From assembly GCF_042310355.1 (NCBI RefSeq), contig NZ_JBHJMR010000002.1, positions 409,328 to 473,327 of the forward strand: a stretch of DNA of 64,000 nucleotides. Reading direction: 5' to 3'. Each line of letters begins with the position of its first letter. Position 1 is the stretch's first letter. The translations under genes were made by a program, and so were the position numbers. The stretch is from Wenzhouxiangella sp042310355. Its GTDB lineage: Bacteria > Pseudomonadota > Gammaproteobacteria > Xanthomonadales > Wenzhouxiangellaceae. Shown here one piece after another: positions 26,706 through 35,555 of this stretch. The notes below the pieces were generated by a model. The model ran no database searches. It saw nothing but the letters and a program-made list of their open reading frames with translations, and had not been told where the DNA came from.

Positions 26706-28265
26706 ATGAACGACCAGACTGGCGAGATGGAGATTGATTTTGCGTACGACGGGGCATTGCTGGACACCTTGCTGGAGGTCTCCGGACTGCTCGTCGTGGT
26801 GCTTGACGAGTCCGGAAATATTCAGCGCTTCAATCGCGCCTGTGAAGAATTGACCGGCTTTCGAGCCGCCGATGTACTGGGGCGGCCCGTTTGGGCCTGC
26901 CTGATTCCGGAAGATGAACGCTCGGATGTGCAGGCTGTTTTCTGCCGGGTGCGCGAGAGCGAGCCGAGCAATACCCATATCAACCATTGGCTGACCAAGA
27001 ACGGCGACAAGCGGTTAATTCAGTGGCGCAATGCCTCACTGCGCGATGACGACGGCGAGCTGTGCGGCCTCGTAGGCACCGGCATCGACATCACCGAACG
27101 CGAGCGTGCCCTTCAGGCACGCTGGCATTGGGAGCACGAGCGGCATTACCTGCTCGATGCCCTGCCGATGTTGATCGCACACGTCGACGAAGACTTCCGT
27201 ATTCGATTCGCCAACGACGGCTACCGTCAGTGGTTCGACCTCGAACCCGGCGGCTTGATCGGTCACGCCATCGCCGATGTCATCGGCGAGGCAGCCTTCG
27301 AGCGACTGCAGCCGCACTTCCGGGCAGCCTTGTCGGGGCGCCGGGCCATTTATCACGGAGAGATCGATTACCGGCACGGTCCCCGGCGCTTCATTCACGG
27401 CACCTACATTCCGGCCTTCGATGAAACGTCCGGAATCGACGGCTTCTACATCGTTACAGTGGACCTCAGCGAGCAGCAGCGCCTGCGCGAGAAGCTCGTG
27501 GAGGAGCGCCTCGAAGCGCAGCGAGAGGCACAGGCACACCTGCTTGAACTCTCTCATGTCACACGCGTGGCAGCGCTCAGCGAGGTGACCGCGGGCCTGG
27601 CGCACGAGATCAGCCAGCCGTTGACGGCAATCGCCGCGTCGGCCGAAGCCTGCCTCATGCGGCTATCCCGCGATCCGGGATCTTGCGATGCTCTGCTGCA
27701 ACCGGCGCTGAAAGAAATTTCCGAGCAAGGAAGGCGCGCGCGCAGCATCATCCAGCAGCTGCGCAGCTTCATGCGCAAGGATCCGGAGGACAGTCGAAGC
27801 GGCTGCGACGTGGGTGAACTGCTCGAAGACGTTCTGTGTCTTCTGCGGGCCGATCTCGAAACCGAGTGCATCGCGATCGAGCGCGACCTCGACTCGGACC
27901 TTTGTCTGCTGCGGGTCAACCGGGTTCAGGTCGAGCAGGTGCTGTTCAATCTGCTCCGCAATGCCATCGAGGCCCTGGCCGGCGTGCACGGCGACCGTCG
28001 TATCGTAATCCGCAGCAGACACCTCCCCGACCTCGGCCGCTGTCGGATCGAAGTGCGGGACTCGGGGCCGGGCCTGGACGAAGCGGTCATCCCGAGGCTG
28101 TTCCATCCTTTCTACACCACCAAGACCGAAGGACTGGGGCAGGGGCTTTCAATCTGCCGCTCGATCATCGATCACCACGGCGGTGAACTCGAGGCCGCAA
28201 ACGCTCCGGAGGGCGGCGCGATCTTCAGCTTTACGCTCCCCCTGGGTGATCACTGCGATGAATGA
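26706..28265 (+). CDS. PAS-PAS sensor histidine kinase, FixL-like
   Basis: Soluble sensor kinase of 519 residues without membrane helices. PAS 1 (about 15-140, with PAC end GTGIDITER), PAS 2 (about 148-265), a coiled linker, the HisKA region with His300 in LAHEISQPLTA, and an HATPase domain with N box LLRNAIEAL, G1 DSGPGLD, F box FHPFYTTK and G2 GLGQGLSICRSI. The HEISQPL box is that of the FixL/DctB group. I do not see FixL's heme-ligating histidine context in either PAS domain, so the ligand is open. The stop overlaps the response regulator start by 8 bases. Confidence 0.9.
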   Translation: MNDQTGEMEIDFAYDGALLDTLLEVSGLLVVVLDESGNIQRFNRACEELTGFRAADVLGRPVWACLIPEDERSDVQAVFCRVRESEPSNTHINHWLTKNGDKRLIQWRNASLRDDDGELCGLVGTGIDITERERALQARWHWEHERHYLLDALPMLIAHVDEDFRIRFANDGYRQWFDLEPGGLIGHAIADVIGEAAFERLQPHFRAALSGRRAIYHGEIDYRHGPRRFIHGTYIPAFDETSGIDGFYIVTVDLSEQQRLREKLVEERLEAQREAQAHLLELSHVTRVAALSEVTAGLAHEISQPLTAIAASAEACLMRLSRDPGSCDALLQPALKEISEQGRRARSIIQQLRSFMRKDPEDSRSGCDVGELLEDVLCLLRADLETECIAIERDLDSDLCLLRVNRVQVEQVLFNLLRNAIEALAGVHGDRRIVIRSRHLPDLGRCRIEVRDSGPGLDEAVIPRLFHPFYTTKTEGLGQGLSICRSIIDHHGGELEAANAPEGGAIFSFTLPLGDHCDE

Positions 28266-28923
28266 GGCATGCGACCCCAAGGGAACCGTCTTGATCGTCG
28301 ACGACGACGGGCCAGTGCGGGAGTCGCTGGCGTTCCTGCTCAGCTCGGCGGGCTTCGCGACGCGTTGCCATGACTGCGGCCAGCACCTGCTCGATTGCGG
28401 GCCTCCGGGCGGCCCGGCCTGCCTGGTGCTTGACCTTGAAATGCCCGGCATGAACGGGTGTGAGCTGCAGCAAAGGCTTGCCGATGCCCACTGGGAAATC
28501 CCGATCATCTTCCTGACCGGCCGCGGCGATGTCGCCGCGGCCGTCAAGGCCCTGAAGAACGGTGCGGTGGATTTTCTTGAGAAAGACCAGCTTCAGCCGT
28601 CCGAGCTGCTGGAAAGGGTCGAGCAGTGCATCAAGCAACACCGAGAAGCGATCACCAAACGGGAATCTCGGCTGAGGCTGCGGCGACGTTTCGATCACCT
28701 GACCGGGCGAGAACTCGAGGTGGCGAACCGGGCATCGGCCGGCATGACCAACAAGGTGATCGGGCTGGAACTCGGCATCAGCGAGCGCACGGTCGAGATT
28801 CACCGCGGACGTGCCATGAAGAAGTTGGGCTTGCGCACGGCAGCCGATCTGGCCCGCCTGAAATCGCTATTCGACGAGCTCGCCTCGAGGGAAGCAGCTC
28901 AATGCCCATTATCGAATCATTGA
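28258..28923 (+). CDS. FixJ-family response regulator
   Basis: Cognate regulator of the PAS kinase, 221 residues. Receiver domain with acidic DDD at 15-17, phospho-acceptor Asp59 (LVLDLEMPGMNG), the Thr in FLTGRGD and the Lys of FLEK. C-terminal LuxR/GerE helix-turn-helix (about 150-210): LTGRELEVANRASAGMTNKV then GISERTVEIHRGRAMKKL. Start at 28258, overlapping the kinase stop; earlier in-frame starts would lie inside the kinase. Probably acts on the inverted repeat upstream of the Crp/Fnr gene (inference). Confidence 0.93.
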   Translation: MNEACDPKGTVLIVDDDGPVRESLAFLLSSAGFATRCHDCGQHLLDCGPPGGPACLVLDLEMPGMNGCELQQRLADAHWEIPIIFLTGRGDVAAAVKALKNGAVDFLEKDQLQPSELLERVEQCIKQHREAITKRESRLRLRRRFDHLTGRELEVANRASAGMTNKVIGLELGISERTVEIHRGRAMKKLGLRTAADLARLKSLFDELASREAAQCPLSNH

Positions 28924-28961
28924 TCCGTATCATCAGGGATTTCCGAATTTCGTGCTCCAAT
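28920..28961 (+). promoter_or_regulatory. FNR/FixK-type box and promoter of the single-domain receiver gene
   Basis: TTGAT-CCGT-ATCAT at 28920-28933 matches the FNR palindrome except for the last base and overlaps the stop codon of the preceding regulator. TCCAAT at 28956-28961 (four of six -10 bases) again places the box centre about 41.5 bases from the expected start. The weakest -10 of the set. Confidence 0.45.
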
Positions 28962-29006
28962 TGAGCCTTGTTCCTGCTGGTGAGACCCACCACACGGGAA
29001 TGGCCC

Positions 29007-29411
29007 ATGAGCATTCAGTTGGAGCAGGCATTGATCCATGTCGTCGACGATGACGAAGCCATTCGCAGCAGCCTGGCGCGACTCGGAGAAGCCCGCGGCT
29101 GGCAGGTAAGGCCATATGCCAGCGCTCGCGCTTTTCTCGCCGAAAGACCATCCCCGGCCGGGCGGCCGGAATGCCTGGTTCTTGACCTGCAGTTGCCGGA
29201 CATGAACGGTGCGCAACTGCTTGAAGCGCTGACAGCCTCGGGATGGCACATTGCCACCATTGTCCTGACTGCCTGGCCCGACAGCAACCTGGCCCGGCGG
29301 GCCCTGGATGCCGGTGCCATCCGAATCGTGCCCAAACCCTTCGCGCCCGGAGACTGGCTGCGCGCGGTCGAGGAGACACTTTCTCCCGCCGACCGATCCG
29401 CACTTTCATAA
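29007..29411 (+). CDS. Single-domain response regulator (receiver only)
   Basis: 134 residues, a lone receiver domain: DDDE at 14-17, phospho-acceptor Asp60 (LVLDLQLPDMNG), Thr in VLTAWPD and Lys in VPKPF. No output domain. It probably competes for, or relays, phosphoryl groups in the kinase/FixJ pathway next to it, in the manner of FixT-like or phosphate-sink receivers (inference). Start at the ATG at 29007; 13 upstream codons are also open but lack a ribosome site. Confidence 0.88.
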   Translation: MSIQLEQALIHVVDDDEAIRSSLARLGEARGWQVRPYASARAFLAERPSPAGRPECLVLDLQLPDMNGAQLLEALTASGWHIATIVLTAWPDSNLARRALDAGAIRIVPKPFAPGDWLRAVEETLSPADRSALS

Positions 29412-29453
29412 GGGGGTCCCCTTATTGCCGGTTCGGCTCGAAGCGGCTAGATT
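29408..29453 (+). promoter_or_regulatory. Inverted repeat and -10 upstream of the Crp/Fnr gene
   Basis: ATAAGGGG-GT-CCCCTTAT at 29408-29425 is a perfect 8-bp inverted repeat whose ATAA...TTAT ends resemble sites of FixJ/TodT-type regulators. A -10 TAGATT identical to that of the kinase promoter lies at 29448-29453, so the repeat is centred near -43. There is no T tract, which argues against a terminator. Confidence 0.5.
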
Positions 29454-29536
29454 AAAACCTGGCGTCAGTGCGATTGCGTACAGACTGCCGGAGTTTGATT
29501 TGGCAGTATCCAGTCTTGGTTCGAGAGGAGGCAGGG

Positions 29537-30223
29537 ATGGCCCGGCAATTGGGCAGTCTGCAAGAAGACGCACGGGGCACCGCGGGACGATCGGTTTTCC
29601 GCAAGGCGAGGACATGGGGCAGTGGAGCAGGGCGCCGCATTCTCCAGGCCGGAGAACACCTGTTTCAAGCTGGCGAATTCCATTGTGAGGCCTTCGTGAT
29701 TAGAAGCGGCCGTCTCAAGAGCTATCGCCTGCATCGCGACGGCGAGGAGCAGGTCCTCGGAATGCACGGACCCGGCGATGCCATCGGTTTCGACGCGCTG
29801 ATCGGCAAGCCCGCGGGCTGCAGCGTGGTGGCGCTGGAGATCGCTAGCGTGGAATCCATCGCGCTGGATCATTCCGCCTTGTCCGCGATGCTGAGCGCCG
29901 CCGGCATAGCCGGCCTTGTCGAAGGCATGTATGAAGAAATGCTGCGGCAGAGCAGGCTGCTGTACATCGATCGTCATCCGGCCGACCGGCGCCTGGCCGA
30001 GTTTCTTATGGACTTTTCTCGAAGCGAGGCTCTGCGGGGCCGAAGCTGCACCGATCTGATGCTACCTTTCAATCGCCGTGACCTTGCATGTTTCCTCGGC
30101 CTGGCGCCAGAGACGCTTTCGCGCGCCTTCGGTCGACTACAGGATCAAGGCACTCTGTCGGTGGAAAACCGGGCGATTCGAGTCAATGACCATGATGCCC
30201 TGAAGAAAGCGGCTGGGGAATAG
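29537..30223 (+). CDS. Crp/Fnr-family transcription regulator, FixK/DNR-like
   Basis: 228 residues from the ATG at 29537 (GAGGAGG ribosome site); an in-frame GTG at 29468 is unlikely. N-terminal cyclic-nucleotide-binding-like beta roll (about 35-125), dimer helix, then helix-turn-helix (about 170-220). The recognition helix reads APETLSRAFGRL and holds the Glu-x-x-Ser-Arg that in FNR reads TTGAT half-sites. The N-terminal cysteine cluster of FNR is absent, so it is more like FixK or DNR and not an oxygen sensor through a 4Fe-4S cluster. Boxes matching this specificity precede six genes in the window, including its own neighbours. Confidence 0.9.
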   Translation: MARQLGSLQEDARGTAGRSVFRKARTWGSGAGRRILQAGEHLFQAGEFHCEAFVIRSGRLKSYRLHRDGEEQVLGMHGPGDAIGFDALIGKPAGCSVVALEIASVESIALDHSALSAMLSAAGIAGLVEGMYEEMLRQSRLLYIDRHPADRRLAEFLMDFSRSEALRGRSCTDLMLPFNRRDLACFLGLAPETLSRAFGRLQDQGTLSVENRAIRVNDHDALKKAAGE

Positions 30224-30273
30224 ACAGAGCCGCCGCGTGCAACCCCGCTGAGCCTGGAGGGCCATTCAGGCTT

Positions 30274-31419
30274 TCAGCGCCATGTCTCGAAGCGATCGCG
30301 ATGGATGCTTTCGATCCAGACAGCTTGAGCGCTTTGCGCCGAGAAAACGTCCATTCCCGGGACCTGGCTCCAGATGCGATAGTGATATGCCAGATGGGAA
30401 GACAGCCCGGAATCGTTGGCCGTGCTGCCATCACCTTCGAAGACCAGCGTCGCATCGCCATCTTCCGGAGAAGAGGGGAACTCGCCGACTTTGCGCAAAA
30501 GGCGATACGCGCTGCTGTTCCCACTCCAATCGAGCACGATCTCGCTACCCGAGACCGGATGGATCGTCAATGAACCGGGGTTGTCCGGAAGGCTTGCGGC
30601 ATCGGCACGGGCCGAGTCGCCGGAGTAGAACGCCTCGTCCGGGACCTTGCCCCAGGCGGAAAAAAAGTACTGCGTACCTGGTGTCAGGCCGATCGCAGTG
30701 GCGCTGGCATCCGGTCCTTCGTAGACAAGCTCGGCCGAAGCGTCGCCTGGACTCTCGGCATAACCACCAGTCTTGCGCAAGACCCGGAAGTGCTCACCCT
30801 GGCTCGATCCAGTCCAGGCCAGCGCAATTTCGGTGGTGCTCGCGTTTTCCTGATCCGCGCTCAGGGCGTCCGGTGCTGGCGGCCCGATGGCAATGGTAAC
30901 CGGGGACGCGAAGCTCCAGCCGACCTGGTTGGTGCCGTGTCCGGCATCGCCGACCGCGTGAATCGTGTATTCGTTTCCGAGGGTGATACCGGCAGGCACG
31001 GACAGATCGATCAAGTAGGTGACCCGGCCGTTGTCGGGAAGGCGCAGGGGAACACTGCTGTTGTTGTTGACGATCTGCGTGCCGCTGTCGGCAGTCGCCG
31101 TCGGCTCGCCCGGCACGTTGGTGAAGACCGGCTGGCCTGCGGAATCCCTGGTGATCGCTGCGGTAAAGCCGCCCCGCGCCATTGCATTGCCGATTGCGTC
31201 GATGATGACGGCATAGCGAGCGCTGGCGCCCGGAAGCACGGCGCTGGAGCCCTCAACCCGCACATCGACGACGCCGGGCACCGAGCCGTGGCAACTGGCG
31301 CAGCCATTGCCCGAATCCCCGGGGCGTTGGGTGGTGTTGATCACCCCGTAGGACCAGGCATGGGCCACCGGGGCGGGAAGCACAAGGGCGCAGAGCACAA
31401 TGAACCTGATCAGTCGCAT
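30274..31419 (-). CDS. Secreted CxxCH protein with choice-of-anchor and Fn3 domains
   Basis: 381 residues, signal peptide (LCALVLPAPVAHA). A single heme-type motif GCASCHGS (about 40) opens a reeler-like choice-of-anchor V domain (about 50-175), followed by two fibronectin III-like domains (about 180-275 and 280-370). The chain ends IHRDRFETWR, a short C-terminal motif shared with two other secreted proteins in this window. No distal Met ligand is obvious, so heme binding is uncertain. The gene upstream on the same strand carries the same C-terminal motif; the two may be exported together. Function unknown. Confidence 0.75.
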   Translation of the reverse strand: MRLIRFIVLCALVLPAPVAHAWSYGVINTTQRPGDSGNGCASCHGSVPGVVDVRVEGSSAVLPGASARYAVIIDAIGNAMARGGFTAAITRDSAGQPVFTNVPGEPTATADSGTQIVNNNSSVPLRLPDNGRVTYLIDLSVPAGITLGNEYTIHAVGDAGHGTNQVGWSFASPVTIAIGPPAPDALSADQENASTTEIALAWTGSSQGEHFRVLRKTGGYAESPGDASAELVYEGPDASATAIGLTPGTQYFFSAWGKVPDEAFYSGDSARADAASLPDNPGSLTIHPVSGSEIVLDWSGNSSAYRLLRKVGEFPSSPEDGDATLVFEGDGSTANDSGLSSHLAYHYRIWSQVPGMDVFSAQSAQAVWIESIHRDRFETWR

Positions 31420-31449
31420 GCCAGTAACTCCCGCGGCCGGATATGCAAA

Positions 31450-31473
31450 CCTCCCGCCGGCAAGGACGGGAGG
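31450..31473 (-). terminator. Weak hairpin between two secreted protein genes
   Basis: CCTCCCG / CGGGAGG stem with a 10-base loop directly after the 31484 gene on the minus strand, followed only by TTT. Could be a partial terminator or an mRNA stabiliser; the gap to the next gene is 64 bases. Confidence 0.4.
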
Positions 31474-31483
31474 CTGCGTTCAA

Positions 31484-33703
31484 TCACTCGGTAGTGAACT
31501 CGAAACGATCGCTGAAGATGAAGTCGAGATCTTCGGGCCACTCGTCGACACGAACCGTGATGAGGGCCAGGTTGGAATCGTTTCCTTCAGTGGTCACACG
31601 ATAGGTGAATCGTTCGAAACCCAGGAAGCCTTCACTCGGCGTGTAGACGATGGCGTCGCTTTCAACCGAGGCCGTACCCGCAAGCGGGCCATCGACAATG
31701 GTGATGCTCGAGCCTTCGGGGATCGGACCGCCCTGGTAGCTATCGTTGGCCAGAACGTCAATAGTGACCGGAATGTCGCGGAAGGTCACCGTGAAGTCAT
31801 TCTCGGCCACCGGGGCATCCGGCTGCGGCTCGGGATTGACCGTGACCCTCACCGTCGCTTCCTGCGAGACCTCGCCGCCGATTTCCAGCGTGTAGGTGAA
31901 CGTGTTCACGCCCGAGAAATCCGTATCCGGGATATAGTCCACGGTGTTGTCCGCCGGATCCAGCGTTGCCGTCCCGTTGACCGGCTGGCTGGTGATCGAG
32001 ACCGTAGAGACAGCCGGGTCAGGATCGACCAGCTCGCCGTCGAGCAGGTCATTGGCGAGAATAGCAATGTTGACCGGCTGATTGAACTCGGTGACTTGAA
32101 TGTCGTTGATGGCAACCGGCACTCCGGTTTCGGGCATGTAGCTTTTCAGAGGCGGCGCTTCGTTTCCGGGCAGTACCCATTCCGGATCCTCGCTGCCGGC
32201 AATCTCACCGAGCCCCAGGCTGCTGACGGACGTGGGAATCAGGCGCAGGGTGAGGCTGTCGTAACGCGGCTGACCCGTGGCCTCGTCGACGATCTGTTCG
32301 CCGATATAGATGTATGTGTCCATGTTGGACCCGCTGAGATCGTCGCTGAGCAAGCTTTCGTAGCGCGCTTCGTCAGGGAAGCCGGGGATGTTCTGGCCGA
32401 GCAGTTGGGAAGCCCATTGCTGCAGCTGGCTTTGCGAAACTTCGGAAAAGGGCGCAATCGGGGGCTCGGCGTCCGGATCCCCCTCCTGCCCGTAGCGCCA
32501 GGTGCTGCCGTCCCACCAGGCAACGACCGCGTCCGATTCCGTTTCGGGGTTGCCGTCCTCATGCAGGGCGATCACGGTGGGCACCAGCAGGTCGGGCAAC
32601 ATGTAGCCGAACAGGTTGCCGGTCAGCCCGGCCCCGGCCGCTTGCTGGGTCGTCATGTCGAAGTAGTTGAGGGTTATGGCGCCCAGGCGACCGTCGGCCA
32701 GTGCCAGACCGCTGTCGATATACTGGCTTTTCTCGGGACCCGCCACATCCTGCGGGGGAAAGAAGCCGGCGGCAAGATCACTGAAGAAGCCCGGGTCAAA
32801 GCGGGGGCGCAAGCCGTCGTCGAACAGCTTCGGTGCAAACGTCGCGTAGCGATTCTCCTGCCACACGACACGGTCGGGGGCACCGGTTTCGCCCTCGAAG
32901 AACTCGCGCGGCACCGTCGAGCGCAACTCGAAGGCCACGCCATCGTCTTCGAAAGACAAGGGCAGGAATTCGTCACCGACGCCGGTTCCGAGCTCCACGC
33001 GCAGACTGGCAATACGTTCGTCGGTGTTGTTGATGAACTTCTGTATGACCCGATAAATCCGACCGATTCCGTACTCGGCGCGAAACGCTTCCAGCGCTGC
33101 GCCGCCGTCATCTTCCGGGTCCTTGACGCCCTTGTAGCGGATATCCTTCATACCGGTGTCGAAGACCAGGTCGATCGGAACATCCGCCTGGGTGACTTCC
33201 AGGAAGTAGCGCTTCGAACTGCCCTGCGGATCGCTGCAGGTCTTGGGCAGGAGTTCGCCGAAATCTTCGTCAATGCGCTCGCCTGCAGCCATGATGCAGT
33301 TGTGCGTCGGGAACTCGTAGTCGTCGGTAATCGCCTGGATACCCGGCGGGCGGCCACTACCGTCGTCGAGCGCCCAGGCAATGAAGGCCACGCTACCCAC
33401 GCCCGTGCCCTCGGTATCGGCTTCCTTGGTATCCTGGTCCGGATAGATGTAGGTGCGCCCGAGAGCTGCCTCGCTTTGCAGCGAGTGACGTATGACCGAC
33501 GTAGTCGATGCCGCGTCCTCGATGACCGTTCTGGCGTTGACGTTGTTCCACTGGGTCAACCGTGGCACGGGTACATCGACGTAAGTCTCGGGCTCAGGGT
33601 CCTGTGCCGATAGACTACTGGCCACAAGGCAGGTCAGGAATCCGGCAAGCATTTTTCCAGCGGGCACTGATGCCCGACCTGAGGGTTCTGTACTTCCAGA
33701 CAT
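31484..33703 (-). CDS. Large secreted protein with two cadherin-like Ig repeats
   Basis: 739 residues from the ATG at 33703, preceded by GAGGAAG and followed by a signal (LAGFLTCLVASSLSAQ); an upstream start adds 20 unlikely residues. I do not recognise the first ~540 residues, which contain few cysteines and read as a globular, beta-rich secreted domain. From about 540 come two tandem Ig-like repeats of the cadherin/Big_9 kind (VNIAILANDLLDG, VTIDVLANDSYQG, each ending FTY...VRV). The C-terminus FIFSDRFEFTTE carries the same F-x-D-x-F-E motif as two other secreted proteins here. Confidence 0.72.
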   Translation of the reverse strand: MSGSTEPSGRASVPAGKMLAGFLTCLVASSLSAQDPEPETYVDVPVPRLTQWNNVNARTVIEDAASTTSVIRHSLQSEAALGRTYIYPDQDTKEADTEGTGVGSVAFIAWALDDGSGRPPGIQAITDDYEFPTHNCIMAAGERIDEDFGELLPKTCSDPQGSSKRYFLEVTQADVPIDLVFDTGMKDIRYKGVKDPEDDGGAALEAFRAEYGIGRIYRVIQKFINNTDERIASLRVELGTGVGDEFLPLSFEDDGVAFELRSTVPREFFEGETGAPDRVVWQENRYATFAPKLFDDGLRPRFDPGFFSDLAAGFFPPQDVAGPEKSQYIDSGLALADGRLGAITLNYFDMTTQQAAGAGLTGNLFGYMLPDLLVPTVIALHEDGNPETESDAVVAWWDGSTWRYGQEGDPDAEPPIAPFSEVSQSQLQQWASQLLGQNIPGFPDEARYESLLSDDLSGSNMDTYIYIGEQIVDEATGQPRYDSLTLRLIPTSVSSLGLGEIAGSEDPEWVLPGNEAPPLKSYMPETGVPVAINDIQVTEFNQPVNIAILANDLLDGELVDPDPAVSTVSITSQPVNGTATLDPADNTVDYIPDTDFSGVNTFTYTLEIGGEVSQEATVRVTVNPEPQPDAPVAENDFTVTFRDIPVTIDVLANDSYQGGPIPEGSSITIVDGPLAGTASVESDAIVYTPSEGFLGFERFTYRVTTEGNDSNLALITVRVDEWPEDLDFIFSDRFEFTTE

Positions 33704-33737
33704 TGGCGCTTCCTCTCTGAGGTCGTTCGGGATTGGG

Positions 33738-34190
33738 TTAATCGATGACGCGCCAGCTACCATCGGCCTGGCGGCATGCGGTTCCGTAGATCTGTTCGCT
33801 CCGGCCGCCGATCTCGGCGTCCAGGACGTATTCCCGGCAGGGGCCTTCTGTGGACTCGTAGGTGCGGGTGGGCTCCATGCGGTAGTCGTATCCGGTATCG
33901 GGGTTGGTCCAGGTCGTCGCCACGCCCGTGCGAGTGGTTTCGAGCGTGGCCGACATCTTCATGCGGTCGAGCTCGTCCATATTGCGTCCAATCGAACTGC
34001 CGATGGCACTGCCCGCCAGGGCGCCGATGACGGTCGCCGTGGTACGTCCTCGTCCACTGCCAACCTGGCTGCCCAGCACGCCACCGATAATGCCGCCGAT
34101 GACCATGCCGGCTTCCTCTTTTGGACCCGTAGCACAGCCGGAAAGCATGAAGAACGGCACGATCAGGAGAATCAGGATTGAGCGCCACAT
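33738..34190 (-). CDS. Glycine-zipper outer-membrane lipoprotein (17 kDa antigen-like)
   Basis: 150 residues. Lipoprotein signal with lipobox LSGC (about residue 19), then a glycine-zipper membrane-inserting segment (GGIIGGVLGSQVGSG ... GALAGSAIGSSIGR) and a small C-terminal domain with two cysteines (EGPCREYV, TACRQADGSW). Members contribute to envelope integrity, but the precise role here is unknown. An FNR-type box with a -10 element precedes the gene. Confidence 0.87.
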   Translation of the reverse strand: MWRSILILLIVPFFMLSGCATGPKEEAGMVIGGIIGGVLGSQVGSGRGRTTATVIGALAGSAIGSSIGRNMDELDRMKMSATLETTRTGVATTWTNPDTGYDYRMEPTRTYESTEGPCREYVLDAEIGGRSEQIYGTACRQADGSWRVID

Positions 34191-34224
34191 TTCGAGAAGC
34201 CCTTTTCAGCAATCGATGCCGTGA

Positions 34225-34266
34225 ATACTAGAGACCCCGGATGCTGCATGCGATGACGCGCGTCAA
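34225..34266 (-). promoter_or_regulatory. FNR/FixK-type box and promoter of the lipoprotein gene
   Basis: On the minus strand the box reads TTGAC-GCGC-GTCAT (34266-34253). A -10 hexamer TAGTAT lies at 34230-34225, which puts the box centre about 41.5 bases upstream of the expected start at about 34218, 28 bases before the ATG. Confidence 0.6.
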
Positions 34267-34357
34267 TGGAACGGCAACTTGTCTGACCAGTGGTGGCAAC
34301 GTAGAAAGAATTGAGGGATCGCTCAGTGTGGTCGCCCCCTTGCAGACAACCTCGAGC

Positions 34358-34792
34358 TCAAAGGTATTCAGGCAACTGCTTGCGAATATCCGGGGCATCC
34401 AGCCTCGAGACGTTCTTGGCCGTCTCGCTGCAAACTAACTCGCGCGTCTCTTCATCCAGGCTGTTGCGCAATTGCCCGAGAAAGTGCGGCGCCGCCAGGA
34501 CATGCAGTCGTGAAAGACTGCCGTCGAGGCGCGCCTGGCGTAGCCGCCGGGCAAGCTCGATGGCCATGGTCTTCTCGGCGTGCTCGCGATGGCCCTCCAC
34601 CTCGGACATGGAAAACCGTGAGGAGCGAGAACGGTTCAGCCCCCGCCCGGGCTCATCCGAAACGAGATCCTGCTCACGCAGCCTGACGTCCGGGTTGAGC
34701 ATGACATCGAACTCCTCGATCGACTGCCCCTCGCCCTTCTGAAACAGGCGAACCCGGGCACTGTCGGCCACGATGACCCAGCAATCACTCAT
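34358..34792 (-). CDS. Host attachment protein-like (baeRF family)
   Basis: 144 residues resembling the bacterial proteins annotated as required for attachment to host cells, which belong to the archaeal-eukaryotic release factor-like fold. Typical features: the start CWVIVADSARVRLFQ, the Arg/Ser-rich FS-containing middle (SRSSRFSMSEVEGHREHAEK) and LAAPHFLGQLRNSLDE. Cytoplasmic, no signal. Third gene of an hsp20-dodecin-attachment protein run, spaced 42 bases from dodecin. The biochemical role is unknown; stress association is inferred from the operon. Confidence 0.85.
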   Translation of the reverse strand: MSDCWVIVADSARVRLFQKGEGQSIEEFDVMLNPDVRLREQDLVSDEPGRGLNRSRSSRFSMSEVEGHREHAEKTMAIELARRLRQARLDGSLSRLHVLAAPHFLGQLRNSLDEETRELVCSETAKNVSRLDAPDIRKQLPEYL

Positions 34793-34834
34793 GTCTGTTC
34801 GCTCCCGGTGTCCATCGCCACACGGCCAGGCGCC

Positions 34835-35035
34835 TTACTCGAGGATGAAGCTTACCCGCATGGTCACGCGATAACGCATGATGTTGCCGTCTTCGACAAT
34901 AACCTTCTGTTCGGCAATCCATGCGCCGCGCACGTTCTTGAGCGATTTTTCCGAACGTTCGATGCCTCGGCGGATGGCGTCTTCGAAGCTTTCGGTGGAA
35001 TCCGATGTGATCTCTACGACCTTGGCGACACTCAT
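34835..35035 (-). CDS. Dodecin
   Basis: 66-residue flavin-binding dodecamer-forming protein, full family length. VAKVVEITSDSTESFEDAIR at the start and the central WIAEQKVIVEDG, whose Trp stacks on the flavin, followed by YRVTMRVSFILE. Stores or buffers FMN/riboflavin. Lies between hsp20 and the attachment protein gene with gaps of 37 and 42 bases, so it is probably cotranscribed from the hsp20 promoter. Confidence 0.95.
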   Translation of the reverse strand: MSVAKVVEITSDSTESFEDAIRRGIERSEKSLKNVRGAWIAEQKVIVEDGNIMRYRVTMRVSFILE

Positions 35036-35072
35036 ACTGCTTCTCCGGTTCGATGGGTTCGAGTCGTGTATA

Positions 35073-35516
35073 TCAACGCTTGATTTCGATCTTTCTGGCC
35101 ACGGCTTTCTCGGATTTCGGGATATGTACTTCGAGTACGCCGTCCTTCATCTTCGCCTCGATACCGTCGTCAGTCGCGTCGGGCAGGGAGAACTGGCGGG
35201 CAAAGCTGCCGTAGAAGCGCTCGACCCGGTGGAGATTTTCACCCTCTTCCCGATGTTCCTCCTTGCGCTCGCCGCGCACGGTCAGTATGCCGTTGTCCAT
35301 CGTGATATCAATGTGCTCCGGATCGACGCCGGGAAGATCGGCCTTGACGATATAGGCCTTCCCGGTCTCCTTGAGATCGACGGCCGGCGCCCAGGATTCG
35401 CCGAAGAACGTGTCATCGGGAAGGTCTTCGAAGGGCCAGTCGGCAAGTGACATCAGGCGACGAAGGGCGTTACCGCTGGAAGCTTGCGCGCGCTGGCGCT
35501 TGCGGGGAAGTGTCAT
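35073..35516 (-). CDS. Hsp20/alpha-crystallin small heat-shock protein
   Basis: 147-residue ATP-independent holdase chaperone. Start at the ATG at 35516, with GAGGAGG nine bases upstream; an upstream in-frame start is unsupported. The alpha-crystallin domain (about 45-135) shows KADLPGVDPEHIDITMDNG, LTVRGERKEE, the FYGSFARQFSLPD edge and KDGVLEVHIPKSE, and the C-terminal K-I-E-I-K replaces the usual I-x-I. First gene of the hsp20-dodecin-attachment protein operon. Its promoter carries a perfect FNR/FixK palindrome rather than an obvious sigma-32 element. Confidence 0.95.
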   Translation of the reverse strand: MTLPRKRQRAQASSGNALRRLMSLADWPFEDLPDDTFFGESWAPAVDLKETGKAYIVKADLPGVDPEHIDITMDNGILTVRGERKEEHREEGENLHRVERFYGSFARQFSLPDATDDGIEAKMKDGVLEVHIPKSEKAVARKIEIKR

Positions 35517-35555
35517 TGTCCATCCTCCTCGATATCGAGTGAACACTGCGTACCC

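Noticed and set aside
31450..31473. Strong terminator between the two secreted protein genes
   Set aside because: The stem is good but only three T follow; listed as a weak hairpin only.
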